Shown here: piece by piece, positions 7,607 to 14,638 of the stretch
Layout: each line of letters begins with the position of its first letter
How positions within the stretch are numbered: the first letter of the stretch is position 1
Assembly (NCBI GenBank): GCA_900752625.1
Contig: CAADWC010000205.1
Coordinates: forward strand, 1-16,913
From: Oscillospiraceae bacterium
GTDB lineage: Bacteria; Bacillota; Clostridia; Oscillospirales; Ruminococcaceae
Direction: 5' to 3'
Length of the DNA: 16,913 bases
Position numbers and translations under genes: made by a program
The notes under the pieces: generated by a model
What the model was told of the DNA's origin: nothing
Seen by the model: only the letters and a program-made list of their open reading frames with translations
Databases searched by the model: none

Positions 7607-8701
7607 TCAGACCTCCATTGCCGAAACCGGTTCTGCTTCAGGCTGAGCTGACTGAGGAAAAAACTCTTTGATCTTTTCAGGTGAGTCGTGCTGCAAAAAA
7701 GAATGACACGCTTTTTCTTTACACGACTGTGCAAATTCTGGGTGCAGTGTCCCGGTCAGATATTCGTTAAAATCTTTGTACGGAACCGGAGATTTGGAAC
7801 GGCCGATTACATATTTGCTTTTATATTTATCAACGTATTTTAAGATCGCATTTTGTCCTACGTTGTTCCAGCAGTGCAGATTTTTATCAAATTTGTAGTA
7901 ATCATTATCCAAACAGAAAATTATCTGTCTGATTTGTGGATGGTCTGAAAGGTACTGCTGTAACGCAAGATCAGATGTTCCTCCCAACGCAAGCCGTGTA
8001 TCTTTTTTCCAATCCAAACCGGATAACTTGCATAAAGTTGCATGGCTCATAGCATCGATCGGAGCTTCAAAAACAAATAGACGGTCGCTTGTACCGTCTA
8101 TCCTGAAACCGTATTTTTTATCGCTGTTTAAAACCTCTCCTTTAAACGGCTCTTTGCCTTCAATTTCAACCGTGCCTCGCACATTTGCATATTTTATATT
8201 ACCGTCCTTGTCTTTGCCGCAAAAAACCACGTTGCGGTGAACATCTTGATAAATGCTGCGGTCGTACAGACATTTATAAACCACGTCTTTATCGATACAT
8301 CGCTTAGTCATCAGATACCAATAAAGATTTCCATACGTGCCGTTAAATTTTTCCGGCAACTTGACTTCCCCTTTGGGCTTCGGTGGTTCATTGTTAATGC
8401 GAAGATCTTTTGACGGAGTGATGTTGGCACAGGTAAGCAGCATTCTTATAGCGTCGATTTTCTTTTGTACGCCGCAATATTTCACGAGAAAATCAACATT
8501 GTTTCCCTTTTCGCCTGTATCATGTTCATACCAGCCTAAGCCGTTGTTCCAGATGTATAAGCCGCCGGAAAAATTCTTTATGCGGAATACATTTCCTTCC
8601 GGTTTAAGTTCATAGCCGTATTGCTGTGCCAAGTCCAAAACAGAAGTTTCATAGGCTGCTTTCATTTCATTTTGCGTGAATGGATAGTTGTTTCTTTTCA
8701 A
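7607..8701 (-). CDS. Toprim (DUF3991-type) primase-like protein
   Basis: A 364-aa protein with the N-terminal region of DnaG-like mobile-element primases (about residues 20-90, including GWYEHDTGEKGNNVDFLVKY) and a Toprim domain. The Toprim acidic residues are visible as E212 in VFEAPIDAMS and D265/D267 in FCLDND. The N-terminal domain lacks the cysteine set of a zinc finger. Proteins of this layout (DUF3991 plus Toprim) are common in ICEs and probably prime the complementary strand in the recipient. Start is TTG at 8701: GGAGTGA lies nine bases upstream and the previous gene ends 6 bases before, indicating coupling. The C-terminus carries an acidic Pro/Glu tail (SAQPEAEPVSAMEV). Primase activity is inferred. 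Confidence 0.75.
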   Translation of the reverse strand: MKRNNYPFTQNEMKAAYETSVLDLAQQYGYELKPEGNVFRIKNFSGGLYIWNNGLGWYEHDTGEKGNNVDFLVKYCGVQKKIDAIRMLLTCANITPSKDLRINNEPPKPKGEVKLPEKFNGTYGNLYWYLMTKRCIDKDVVYKCLYDRSIYQDVHRNVVFCGKDKDGNIKYANVRGTVEIEGKEPFKGEVLNSDKKYGFRIDGTSDRLFVFEAPIDAMSHATLCKLSGLDWKKDTRLALGGTSDLALQQYLSDHPQIRQIIFCLDNDYYKFDKNLHCWNNVGQNAILKYVDKYKSKYVIGRSKSPVPYKDFNEYLTGTLHPEFAQSCKEKACHSFLQHDSPEKIKEFFPQSAQPEAEPVSAMEV

Positions 8702-8707
8702 TTTTAA

Positions 8708-9073
8708 TCACTCCATTTCCAGCTCCGGCTTTTGGCTTAACTCAGAAAGCTTTGAATAGTAGTCGCTGAAAGCAACTATAACGGATTTTAAATCGTGGTC
8801 TGTCAGGCTGCCGAGCTTAGCAATCACATCGGACCTTTTAAAAAATTCAATTTTGTTGCAGCGTGCAAAAGATTGAAAGTTCAAGCCTGCCGTTTTGCTG
8901 TCATTAAGTCTCACTGAATATTTATCATAGGTGCGCTCCTTTGAAGTGATTTTCAGTGCAGCAAATTCATTTTTGTCAGAGTTGACTAAAATACAAACAG
9001 CAGGACGCAGCTTAGCAAGTTGGTTGTTATCCTCAAAGTGAAAATTAACTAAATATACATCTCCGATTTTCAT
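8708..9073 (-). CDS. PemK/MazF-like protein
   Basis: A 121-aa protein resembling the PemK/MazF toxin fold: it opens GDVYLVNFHF, then KLRPAVCILVN, FAALKIT, and later SFARCNKIEFF with an I-A-K-L-G-S-L strand-turn. Such proteins are usually mRNA-cutting toxins, though some single copies in mobile elements may have other jobs. The GDVYLVNF start and the RPAV segment fit the family, but I cannot confirm active-site residues. The ATG at 9073 has GGAGG seven bases upstream, and a rho-independent terminator lies immediately before it. No classical antitoxin adjoins; the 98-aa acidic protein upstream is the only candidate. The tail ends QKPELEME, like other proteins in this element. Confidence 0.7.
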   Translation of the reverse strand: MKIGDVYLVNFHFEDNNQLAKLRPAVCILVNSDKNEFAALKITSKERTYDKYSVRLNDSKTAGLNFQSFARCNKIEFFKRSDVIAKLGSLTDHDLKSVIVAFSDYYSKLSELSQKPELEME

Positions 9074-9090
9074 AAATCTTTACCTCCAAC

Positions 9091-9123
9091 AAAAAAAGAA
9101 GAACACTGAAAATGTTCTTCTTT
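9091..9123 (-). terminator. Rho-independent terminator between the 98-aa and PemK/MazF-like genes
   Basis: On the minus strand, AAAGAAGAACA pairs perfectly with TGTTCTTCTTT across a 7-base loop and is followed by an unbroken T-run (plus-strand A at 9091-9097). It ends about 8 bases before the next gene's ribosome binding site. A second perfect 8-bp hairpin (GACGCAGC/GCTGCGTC, 9147-9171) lies just before it, with the stop codon of the 98-aa gene inside its loop. Readthrough would be needed to express the PemK/MazF-like gene unless another promoter exists. Confidence 0.8.
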
Positions 9124-9158
9124 ATAGGTTAAGTATTCAATTATACGACGCAGCAGAA

Positions 9159-9455
9159 TTACCGCTGCGTCAGAGTTTTCAGCAGTTGCCTGGTATATTC
9201 GTCATTGGCTGCTGTTTCGTCATCAGTTTCGTCGTCTTTTTGCTCTGCTAAAAGCTTAAGCTGCATACTTAAATATTCTTTTTCAATATTGTTCAGCTCA
9301 AAGCCTTTTGACTGCTTTGCAATCAAAACGTCGGCTTTATAGATGTTCGGTACGTCGTTAAGAATGTGTGCGCCGTAACTTAAAGCCTCCTGTTCAGCTT
9401 CGGATAATGGAAGTCCCTGCTGAACCTTTTCGACTGCCTCAATAAACTTACTCAT
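9159..9455 (-). CDS. Small acidic protein (98 aa), candidate partner of the PemK/MazF-like gene
   Basis: I do not recognise a named family. The protein is helical, with LPLSEAEQEALSYGAHIL early and a KGFELNNIEKEYLSMQLKLL helix later, then a strongly acidic stretch (QKDDETDDETAANDEY) and a basic last eight residues. Small acidic proteins next to toxins are often antitoxins, which makes this a guess only. The ATG at 9455 has AAGGAGG seven bases upstream. A strong promoter with a dyad lies at 9501-9545 and a terminator follows at 9091-9123, so it can be transcribed alone, independent of the ArdC-like gene upstream. Confidence 0.7.
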   Translation of the reverse strand: MSKFIEAVEKVQQGLPLSEAEQEALSYGAHILNDVPNIYKADVLIAKQSKGFELNNIEKEYLSMQLKLLAEQKDDETDDETAANDEYTRQLLKTLTQR

Positions 9456-9500
9456 GTAAATTCCTCCTTAAAATTAATCGGAGCATTGCTCCACCAAAAA

Positions 9501-9545
9501 TTGAGGCATTACTTATATTATGCCGCAAGTTTAATAGATTGTCAA
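9501..9545 (-). promoter_or_regulatory. Promoter with dyad operator for the 98-aa gene
   Basis: On the minus strand TTGACA (plus-strand 9540-9545) and CATAAT (9517-9522) are separated by exactly 17 bases. The -35 box overlaps the stop codon of the ArdC-like gene. An imperfect dyad, TTGCGGCAT/ATGCCTCAA (plus-strand 9501-9509 and 9520-9528, 8 of 9 pairs), brackets the -10 region, a natural place for a repressor. A short GGAGCA/TGCTCC palindrome (9480-9492) lies in the leader before the ribosome binding site. Confidence 0.7.
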
Positions 9546-10654
9546 GCCTCAAATGTTATTTCTTCTTCAACAATTTGCTCAACCGTGTTTTGTGCTTCGG
9601 AAACATGAGCCTGAACGTATAGGTCAATGTCTTGTATAGTATCACTGAAAGCCTTTCCGGCGTTTGCAAAAAAAGTTTCGAGAGTGTCAAAAGCTTTAAC
9701 ATCGCTGCTTTGTTCTACTACACTTTGATACTCTCTGAAGCTGTCTGCAAGATGAGCCTTGCGTATGTCGTTTGTTTCTATCCCAAAATGAGAGTTTAAC
9801 ATGATGTTGTAGATATCGGCTTCTACTTCACATTGGGCAGACGGCTTCTCATCAGCTTCATTGCCACGGTGCATAAAAAAATGTCCAAGTTCGTGTGACA
9901 GCGTGGACAGCTTTTGCGTGTCCTCCAGCTTGTTGTTCAAACCAATACCTTTTGTATGCTCAGATGTGTAGCAAAATCCACGTAAGGATATGGAATTATC
10001 TATTTCAATTTTCACAGGGCATTGAAGTTCATTTTCTATATAAGCTTTCAGTCCCTCAAAAATCTGTGCATGATGTTCGGAAGTGTAGCCTACCGAATAT
10101 ATCTGCGGATAATATTTTGCAGGAATAAGCGTCTGGGATATGTCAAAAACCGTTCCGAGCCTGAATGAGAGCATATTTTTTGTTTCCAATGTTCCGTTTT
10201 CAGCTGCTTGCTTTTGTGCAACAGTAGCCTTTGAAAGCTGCACCCATTCGTCATTTTGCTTATTAATACAGATAAGCGTAGTCTGAACCGGCACAAAAAT
10301 TTTCATGCCTTTCTCTCCGGCTTTAACTCCGAAGTATGGGATTTTTCCGGCTTCGTCAAATTCGCCGTTTTCAATTGCTATATCCTGTCCTATGCTTTTG
10401 AATTTTGCATAGCTACCGACAAATGAAGCTCCCGGGTTTTGAGAATAGATAAGCATTGTGTTTTTAAAGCTGTAGTTATAGAATTTGGAACGAAAAGCGG
10501 CAAGCTCCGCAAGCTTTTGAGGACTATCCGAATAATTGCGAGCAATGTCTTCAATCTCTTTTTGGAGTTCGTTCTTTTTTGCCTGTGCTTCGTTTGAATA
10601 TTGCTCTTTTTTATCTGCCATAATAGTCCCTGTATTTTTAGGATAGGTGTTCAT
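9542..10654 (-). CDS. ArdC-like antirestriction protein with metallopeptidase domain
   Basis: A 370-aa protein. Residues 30-90 match the ArdC N-terminal single-stranded-DNA-binding domain (NYSDSPQKLAELAAFRSKFYNYSFKNTMLIYSQNPGASFVG, in segments), followed by a KIFVPV and VFDISQT core typical of the family. A zinc-metallopeptidase motif HELGH lies at 254-258, with E278 in CEVEAD as the likely third ligand, as in ImmA/IrrE-like domains. ArdC proteins protect incoming DNA from restriction, and relatives are known to travel to the recipient. The C-terminus ends in an acidic tail (VEQIVEEEITFEA). The ATG at 10654 has GGAGG eight bases upstream and begins 3 bases after the 66-aa gene stops. The call is secure; the protease substrate is unknown. 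Confidence 0.82.
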   Translation of the reverse strand: MNTYPKNTGTIMADKKEQYSNEAQAKKNELQKEIEDIARNYSDSPQKLAELAAFRSKFYNYSFKNTMLIYSQNPGASFVGSYAKFKSIGQDIAIENGEFDEAGKIPYFGVKAGEKGMKIFVPVQTTLICINKQNDEWVQLSKATVAQKQAAENGTLETKNMLSFRLGTVFDISQTLIPAKYYPQIYSVGYTSEHHAQIFEGLKAYIENELQCPVKIEIDNSISLRGFCYTSEHTKGIGLNNKLEDTQKLSTLSHELGHFFMHRGNEADEKPSAQCEVEADIYNIMLNSHFGIETNDIRKAHLADSFREYQSVVEQSSDVKAFDTLETFFANAGKAFSDTIQDIDLYVQAHVSEAQNTVEQIVEEEITFEA

Positions 10655-10657
10655 TCT

Positions 10658-10858
10658 CTACACCTCCGCAAGATAATCCATAATATCAATGATTTCAGCA
10701 GCCGGAAGCTCTGAGATTGGTCTCAATTCATCGCAATCAAGAATCTCGCCTTTAATGGCATATTCCTCTGGCATTTCGTAATAGCTGATATCGTTGTTTT
10801 CATCAACGGCAAGTGCTTTACCGTTGTACCATCCGATTATAACGTTGTCTTTCAGCAT
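10658..10858 (-). CDS. Small acidic hypothetical protein (66 aa)
   Basis: I do not recognise this protein. It is acidic, opens with a beta-strand-like stretch (NVIIGWYNGKALAVDENNDISYYEM) and ends in a short helix (AAEIIDIMDYLAEV), with no membrane segment. The start at 10858 is chosen because AGGAGG lies about 10 bases upstream; the open frame continues to 10900 without a ribosome binding site and would overlap the ParB-like gene. It sits between a ParB-like gene (19 bases upstream) and the ArdC-like gene (3 bases downstream), so it is part of that operon. Confidence 0.6.
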   Translation of the reverse strand: MLKDNVIIGWYNGKALAVDENNDISYYEMPEEYAIKGEILDCDELRPISELPAAEIIDIMDYLAEV

Positions 10859-10877
10859 TATGGATACCTCCTTTAAT

Positions 10878-11954
10878 TTATTTGCTGTAGTACATATCAA
10901 GAGCTTGTGAAATTATCTCATCATAATTTTCCGCGTCTTTGACATTATGCTTTTCAAGTATCTGCGGAATTGTGATCTCAGTAAGCTCAAGCGACCGTTC
11001 AACCTTTTCCGCAACAGCTTTTCTGCTTTTTATTTCTCCGAAATATTTGTTAAGCACCTTTTGCTTCAGCGTAACGGACATCGACTTTTCTTTTTTCAAT
11101 TTTTCGTCTCCCGAAATGATTTTTAAAATCTCGTTTCCGTTAGTTATATCCTTTCCGTTTTTGGTTGCATAACGCAGCCTCTGAGCTGCTTTAATCGTTA
11201 TTGATAAAGTCTTATGACTGTCAATTATAATGTTGAGAGTAAAAAGCGTGTCGGTCGGCACGAATGACAGCTCATAGGCGGCGCTGTATGGAATCGTGCC
11301 ATTATCAACCTTTTCAAGCAGCTGGTCGGACAGCTTTGCTATGCGGATCAGGCGTTGAATTTCCCTGACTGATAAGCCTGTTCTTTCGGAAATGTAATCT
11401 GCCGATAAAGATTTCTCGCCGATTTGGCGAGAAGTTAAGTTTTCCTCGGTTTCATCGGCATTTGTGGCACTTTTTTCGACGAAAATTTTTGCACCGTCAG
11501 GTATAGAATACTCCATCTGCTCAAGCCGTTCCAGCTGAGCAATCTCATCAAGCAAATCTGTTCTGAGGCCTTGAGATTTTACACACTCGTACCATTGAGA
11601 TATGGCCTTTGCTTTTACCGAAACAGATATATCCTCAAGCGACCGCTGGCACATATTTGTTTCAATCGCTATCAGCTGAGCTTCTTCCTCTGACTTCGGC
11701 ACGATAACCACCGCCGGGATCAGTTGTATATTTGCTATCTGACAGGCGTGAACACGATTGTGTCCGGCGAGGATCTCATAGCTGTTGCCTTTAAAGTCCA
11801 GTGCACGTACAATAATCGGAGTCAATACACCAAGATTCTTTATAGATTCTACAAGCCGGTCAAGGCGTTCTCCGCTGTATAGCGGAAAAATATGATTTCT
11901 GTAGCTTTTTAATTTTGCTACGTCTAAATTAACTATATTGTTCATTAATATCAT
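10878..11954 (-). CDS. ParB-like DNA-binding protein, second copy
   Basis: A 358-aa protein with a ParB N-terminal domain: LDRLVESIKNLGVLTPIIVR, then YEILAGHNRVHA (GHNR at 64-67) and EEAQLIAIETNMCQR. A helix-turn-helix follows at about 183-208 (LSADYISERTGLSVREIQRL), after an inserted segment (about 131-182) not found in the other ParB here. Chromosomal ParB proteins usually have G-x-R-R where this has GHNR, a variant found in plasmid-type ParB proteins. ATG at 11954 overlaps the upstream stop as ATGA; an ATG at 11945 is also possible. No ParA gene adjoins, so it may be a regulator, a silencer or a second partition adaptor binding the repeated palindromes. Confidence 0.8.
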   Translation of the reverse strand: MILMNNIVNLDVAKLKSYRNHIFPLYSGERLDRLVESIKNLGVLTPIIVRALDFKGNSYEILAGHNRVHACQIANIQLIPAVVIVPKSEEEAQLIAIETNMCQRSLEDISVSVKAKAISQWYECVKSQGLRTDLLDEIAQLERLEQMEYSIPDGAKIFVEKSATNADETEENLTSRQIGEKSLSADYISERTGLSVREIQRLIRIAKLSDQLLEKVDNGTIPYSAAYELSFVPTDTLFTLNIIIDSHKTLSITIKAAQRLRYATKNGKDITNGNEILKIISGDEKLKKEKSMSVTLKQKVLNKYFGEIKSRKAVAEKVERSLELTEITIPQILEKHNVKDAENYDEIISQALDMYYSK

Positions 11955-13837
11955 CCAATCTCAATTTCGATTTCTTCCTCAACAAATTCTTCGACAACAT
12001 TTTCTGTTGTCATTTCAAACTGCGGTTCTGAAACTTTAACCTCAGCCGAATGTTCGATAGTAGCGGACGTCTGAACTTCCGCAGCCTCATTGATTATTTC
12101 ATCTGCGGTTTCAATTGCAATGTTTGAAACAACGATTCTCGCATCTTCCGTCGGCAGTGCAGCTGCACTCTGGATGAAAGGCTTGACTTCTTCTTCAAAT
12201 TTTGTAGCCTGTTCTAATATTCTCTGATCACAAAAAGCGATGTAGGCAGCAGCAGTCATAACAACCGGCTTAGTAAGATGTTCAATGTAGTCTTTAAAAT
12301 CATCTGTGGAAAGCTCAGTAACATCGTGTATATTCTGAAGATTTTCAGTATCATATGATTGTATAAGAGGCGTAGCGATTTGAGCCTCGCCGTTGTATAT
12401 TGTAGAAAGCCGTATAACTTCGTTTGGTTTTTGCTTATTTAGAACATACATAACACGATTTGAGCCTGGTCGTTCTATTCGTTCTTTTACAAGAGTATCA
12501 GTTAGCCTTGCTGCCTCATCCGCTGTTAATTTCTGCGCTTTATTAAGCATTTTACGGCTTTCCGGAACGGGCTTGCGTTTTGGCTTTTCAGTTTTTACAA
12601 ACTCAATATCTGAATTCTGCTCAGCCGAAGTTTTTTTTGCATTACTTAACTGCTGATCAGCAGACTCATGCTTTTCAACATTGTCGATAAGCTTTTGTAT
12701 TTCGTCAACGGTTTTCTTATGAGCTTCCATATCCTCTGATTTTAAAAGCTTTTCAACATATCCGTCTGAATTTTCATATGCCGATTGTAAATATCCTTTT
12801 ATATGAGCCATATTTTTCAAGTCAGAATAACTGTCTGATACAACTAATTCAGTTGACAAAGCTTTTATGTGCAGCTGGACATTTTCGCCCTGCGGTGCGA
12901 AACGCTCCCAATTTTCTTGAACGTTTTCTCCGAACCTTTTAAGAAACAGCGATTCATAAAGCCACCTGTAATCTTTTCCGTAATAGTCCGGAACCGGGAA
13001 ATCTAGCATATACGCTTTTGCAAATTCTGATTTAATTTCGTTCGTGAGCAGCCAATTCTCAAAATCCTGCACCGACAATGCAAAATCGTGCGATTCTCCG
13101 TTTACAGTCATCTGCATAATCACTGTTTTTACTCTTGTAATTTGCGTTCGTTCAAGCTCACTGCGAATATCGCTTAAAGCGTCATCAATAATCTTTTTAT
13201 CAACGCCGACGGCTTCATCAAAGCTTCCGCAGACCTTTTGTACATTTTCAGCATTTATTTCAAGATTCAGATTACTTAAAATCTTTTCGATTGATCTGAT
13301 GAGATCCGGAGAAGCTATAAGCAGTCCTTCATTTTTTAGCGGAAAATTACTGTTTGCTAGTAAGTCTTTGATTTTATTAAAATTACCGATTTTTCCAGCG
13401 GAAGCTATGATCTCTTTTTTAGACATATTAGTCAGCTGCTTTTCAAACCGCTTTGCCTCGTCGGCAAGCTTTGTGTTCAGATCTGGAAGCGGCTTTTCTT
13501 TCAATATTCCCCTGCTTCTCAAATAGTCTGGAATAAGATGAAGAAGATTGTTAAAATGCGCTTTTGCTTCCTGAAGCGGAAGATTGATAATGCCCTTCTG
13601 ACTAAGTTCAAAGAGAGGAATTGACATTCTTCCATCCTGCTCAGGATAGCCGAGCGTATTATTATCGTATTCGTCAGCTTTTGCTATTGCTGCTTGAGAA
13701 AGAACTTGTTTAGCAAAATCCTTGCCAATTATCAAAGCTTTCAGAGATCTTCCCGCTGCAAGCACAAGTTGATAAATCCCATGCGCCAGCTCGTGACGTA
13801 TAGTAACTTCGCCGTATAGTCCGGTTTCAACGGCCAT
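11951..13837 (-). CDS. Large unknown protein with N-terminal HELAH motif
   Basis: A 628-aa cytosolic protein that I cannot place in a named family. An HExxH-type motif, HELAH, is at residues 15-19, followed by a hydrophobic helix (GIYQLVLAAGRSLKALIIG); this resembles a zinc-peptidase helix but is unusually close to the start. A helical middle follows (about 120-400), then a Lys/Ser-rich linker (about 400-445), a segment with MYVLNKQKPNEVIRL, and a very acidic tail ending VEEFVEEEIEIEIG. The ATG at 13837 is preferred because AAGGAG lies nine bases upstream; 13843 is too close to that site and 13876 lies in the palindrome. It begins after the palindrome at 13868-13886 and overlaps the downstream ParB-like gene by 4 bases. 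The tail resembles that of the ArdC-like protein. Confidence 0.7.
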   Translation of the reverse strand: MAVETGLYGEVTIRHELAHGIYQLVLAAGRSLKALIIGKDFAKQVLSQAAIAKADEYDNNTLGYPEQDGRMSIPLFELSQKGIINLPLQEAKAHFNNLLHLIPDYLRSRGILKEKPLPDLNTKLADEAKRFEKQLTNMSKKEIIASAGKIGNFNKIKDLLANSNFPLKNEGLLIASPDLIRSIEKILSNLNLEINAENVQKVCGSFDEAVGVDKKIIDDALSDIRSELERTQITRVKTVIMQMTVNGESHDFALSVQDFENWLLTNEIKSEFAKAYMLDFPVPDYYGKDYRWLYESLFLKRFGENVQENWERFAPQGENVQLHIKALSTELVVSDSYSDLKNMAHIKGYLQSAYENSDGYVEKLLKSEDMEAHKKTVDEIQKLIDNVEKHESADQQLSNAKKTSAEQNSDIEFVKTEKPKRKPVPESRKMLNKAQKLTADEAARLTDTLVKERIERPGSNRVMYVLNKQKPNEVIRLSTIYNGEAQIATPLIQSYDTENLQNIHDVTELSTDDFKDYIEHLTKPVVMTAAAYIAFCDQRILEQATKFEEEVKPFIQSAAALPTEDARIVVSNIAIETADEIINEAAEVQTSATIEHSAEVKVSEPQFEMTTENVVEEFVEEEIEIEIG

Positions 13838-13867
13838 ATCCATACACTCCTTTTTATGATATTTTAA

Positions 13868-13886
13868 ATGCGACATAATGTCGCAC
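13868..13886. repeat. 19-bp palindrome, copy 2 of 4
   Basis: ATGCGACATAATGTCGCAC: differs from the perfect copy only in its first base. It lies between the terminator of the toxin gene (13888-13918) and the 628-aa gene, about 31 bases before that gene's start. No convincing sigma-A promoter is visible here, yet the gene follows a terminator and must be transcribed somehow. A weak TTAGTG/TAAAAT pair with 17-base spacing would put the palindrome inside the spacer. Confidence 0.85.
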
Positions 13887-13887
13887 T

Positions 13888-13918
13888 AAAAAAGACGATT
13901 GATAAACTCAATCGTCTT
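13888..13918 (-). terminator. Rho-independent terminator after the toxin-antitoxin pair
   Basis: On the minus strand AAGACGATTGA pairs perfectly with TCAATCGTCTT over a 5-base loop, followed by a run of T (plus-strand A at 13888-13893). It starts 5 bases beyond the toxin stop codon, separating the toxin-antitoxin operon from the 628-aa gene. Confidence 0.88.
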
Positions 13919-13923
13919 AGTGC

Positions 13924-14235
13924 TTATATATTATAATTTGTCCTGCCGTCTACAACCCTTACGACCTTAACAGTTTTAGCTGTGTCGTAAACTAAATAAA
14001 GAACTATATAGTTTTCTATTATAAGCGTTCGGTAGGTTGTGCCGTCGTAAGCAGTTATGCTTGTTTCCACGCCTTTTTTAGGAAAGAGGCTTAAGTCACG
14101 AATAGATTGGACTATCCGTTTTATTATTCTCTCGGCAGCTTTTTCGGCATATAGTGTGTTGCAGATGTAATCAAAGAGACTGTCAAGATCACTTTGAGCA
14201 TCATCTGAAATAACTACATTATAGTTTGAAGCCAT
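13924..14235 (-). CDS. RelE/ParE-family toxin
   Basis: A 103-aa protein with the RelE/ParE fold pattern: YNVVISDDAQSDLDSLFDYI at the start, a helical pair with AAERIIKRIVQSI, LFPKKGV, then YRTLIIENYIVLYLVYDTAKTVKVVRVVDGRTNY, the typical strand end with an Arg. RelE members cut ribosome-bound mRNA and ParE members poison gyrase; I cannot say which, though the D-L-S-L-F-P pattern is usual in both. It overlaps the antitoxin gene, so the two are translated together. ATG at 14235 has a weak GAGTG ahead; a GTG at 14244 is an alternative. Toxin family call is secure. Confidence 0.87.
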   Translation of the reverse strand: MASNYNVVISDDAQSDLDSLFDYICNTLYAEKAAERIIKRIVQSIRDLSLFPKKGVETSITAYDGTTYRTLIIENYIVLYLVYDTAKTVKVVRVVDGRTNYNI

Positions 14236-14521
14236 ATTTGTCACTCATTTTCTTAAAAAATTCCTCCGCCGATACAGTACGGTCCTCCATCAAAGACTTT
14301 TCGCCCTCCGCCAGCTTTTCAAGCAGATCTTCGCTGCTTGTAACTTGCAGCCTCTTAGGCACATCAAGCGTTGGCTTAAACGGCAGACCGTTTTCAATAA
14401 TTGTCTGACGGATAAACATATTTACAGCTGTTGATATATCAAGACCCAGACTGTCAAATATCATTTTAGCGTGATCCTTATCCCGTTTATCAATGCGGAC
14501 ATTAATCGTGGTTTTTTCCAT
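14219..14521 (-). CDS. RelB/DinJ-family antitoxin
   Basis: A 100-aa protein whose first half is the RelB/DinJ ribbon-helix-helix domain: TTINVRIDKRDKDHAKMIFDSLGLDISTAVNMFIRQTI, read in two segments, then FKPTLDVP, a hallmark of the family. The C-terminal half (about 60-100) would wrap the toxin. Start at 14521 follows AAAGGAG at eight bases. A strong promoter at 14552-14580 and three phased ACAATGT repeats lie upstream, consistent with autorepression. It overlaps the toxin gene by 17 bases. The pair probably stabilises the element after integration or during its circular phase. Confidence 0.88.
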   Translation of the reverse strand: MEKTTINVRIDKRDKDHAKMIFDSLGLDISTAVNMFIRQTIIENGLPFKPTLDVPKRLQVTSSEDLLEKLAEGEKSLMEDRTVSAEEFFKKMSDKYGFKL

Positions 14522-14551
14522 AGTAACAACTCCTTTTATTTTACTATTGAT

Positions 14552-14588
14552 ATTATACCACAATGTGATTACAATGTCAATACAATGT
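14552..14588 (-). promoter_or_regulatory. Toxin-antitoxin promoter with three phased operator repeats
   Basis: On the minus strand a perfect TTGACA (plus-strand 14575-14580) and a perfect TATAAT (14552-14557) are separated by 17 bases. The plus-strand heptamer ACAATGT occurs at 14560-14566, 14571-14577 and 14582-14588, exactly 11 bases apart, so all three sit on one face of the helix and cover the spacer and -35 box. This is what is expected of an operator bound by several RelB-type dimers. Confidence 0.85.
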
Positions 14589-14600
14589 ATGCATATTTGA

Positions 14601-14623
14601 TAGTGCGACATAATGTCGCACTA
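14601..14623. repeat. 19-bp palindrome, copy 3 of 4 (extended)
   Basis: Core GTGCGACATAATGTCGCAC (14603-14621), with the symmetry extending to 23 bases (11-bp arms, one central base). It lies between the parB stop and the toxin-antitoxin promoter, about 20 bases upstream of the -35 box. This is the longest of the four copies. It has no following T-run, so it is unlikely to be a terminator for parB. Confidence 0.88.
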
Positions 14624-14638
14624 AATACGATTATATGT

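Noticed and set aside
11413..11433. Perfect inverted repeat TTCTCGCC/GGCGAGAA
   Set aside because: It is inside the ParB-like coding region, occurs once and has no T-run; it may be chance.
13044..13526. A 160-codon open frame on the plus strand
   Set aside because: It lies wholly opposite the 628-aa gene, has no ribosome binding site, and its Ser/Phe-rich composition is that of a shadow frame.
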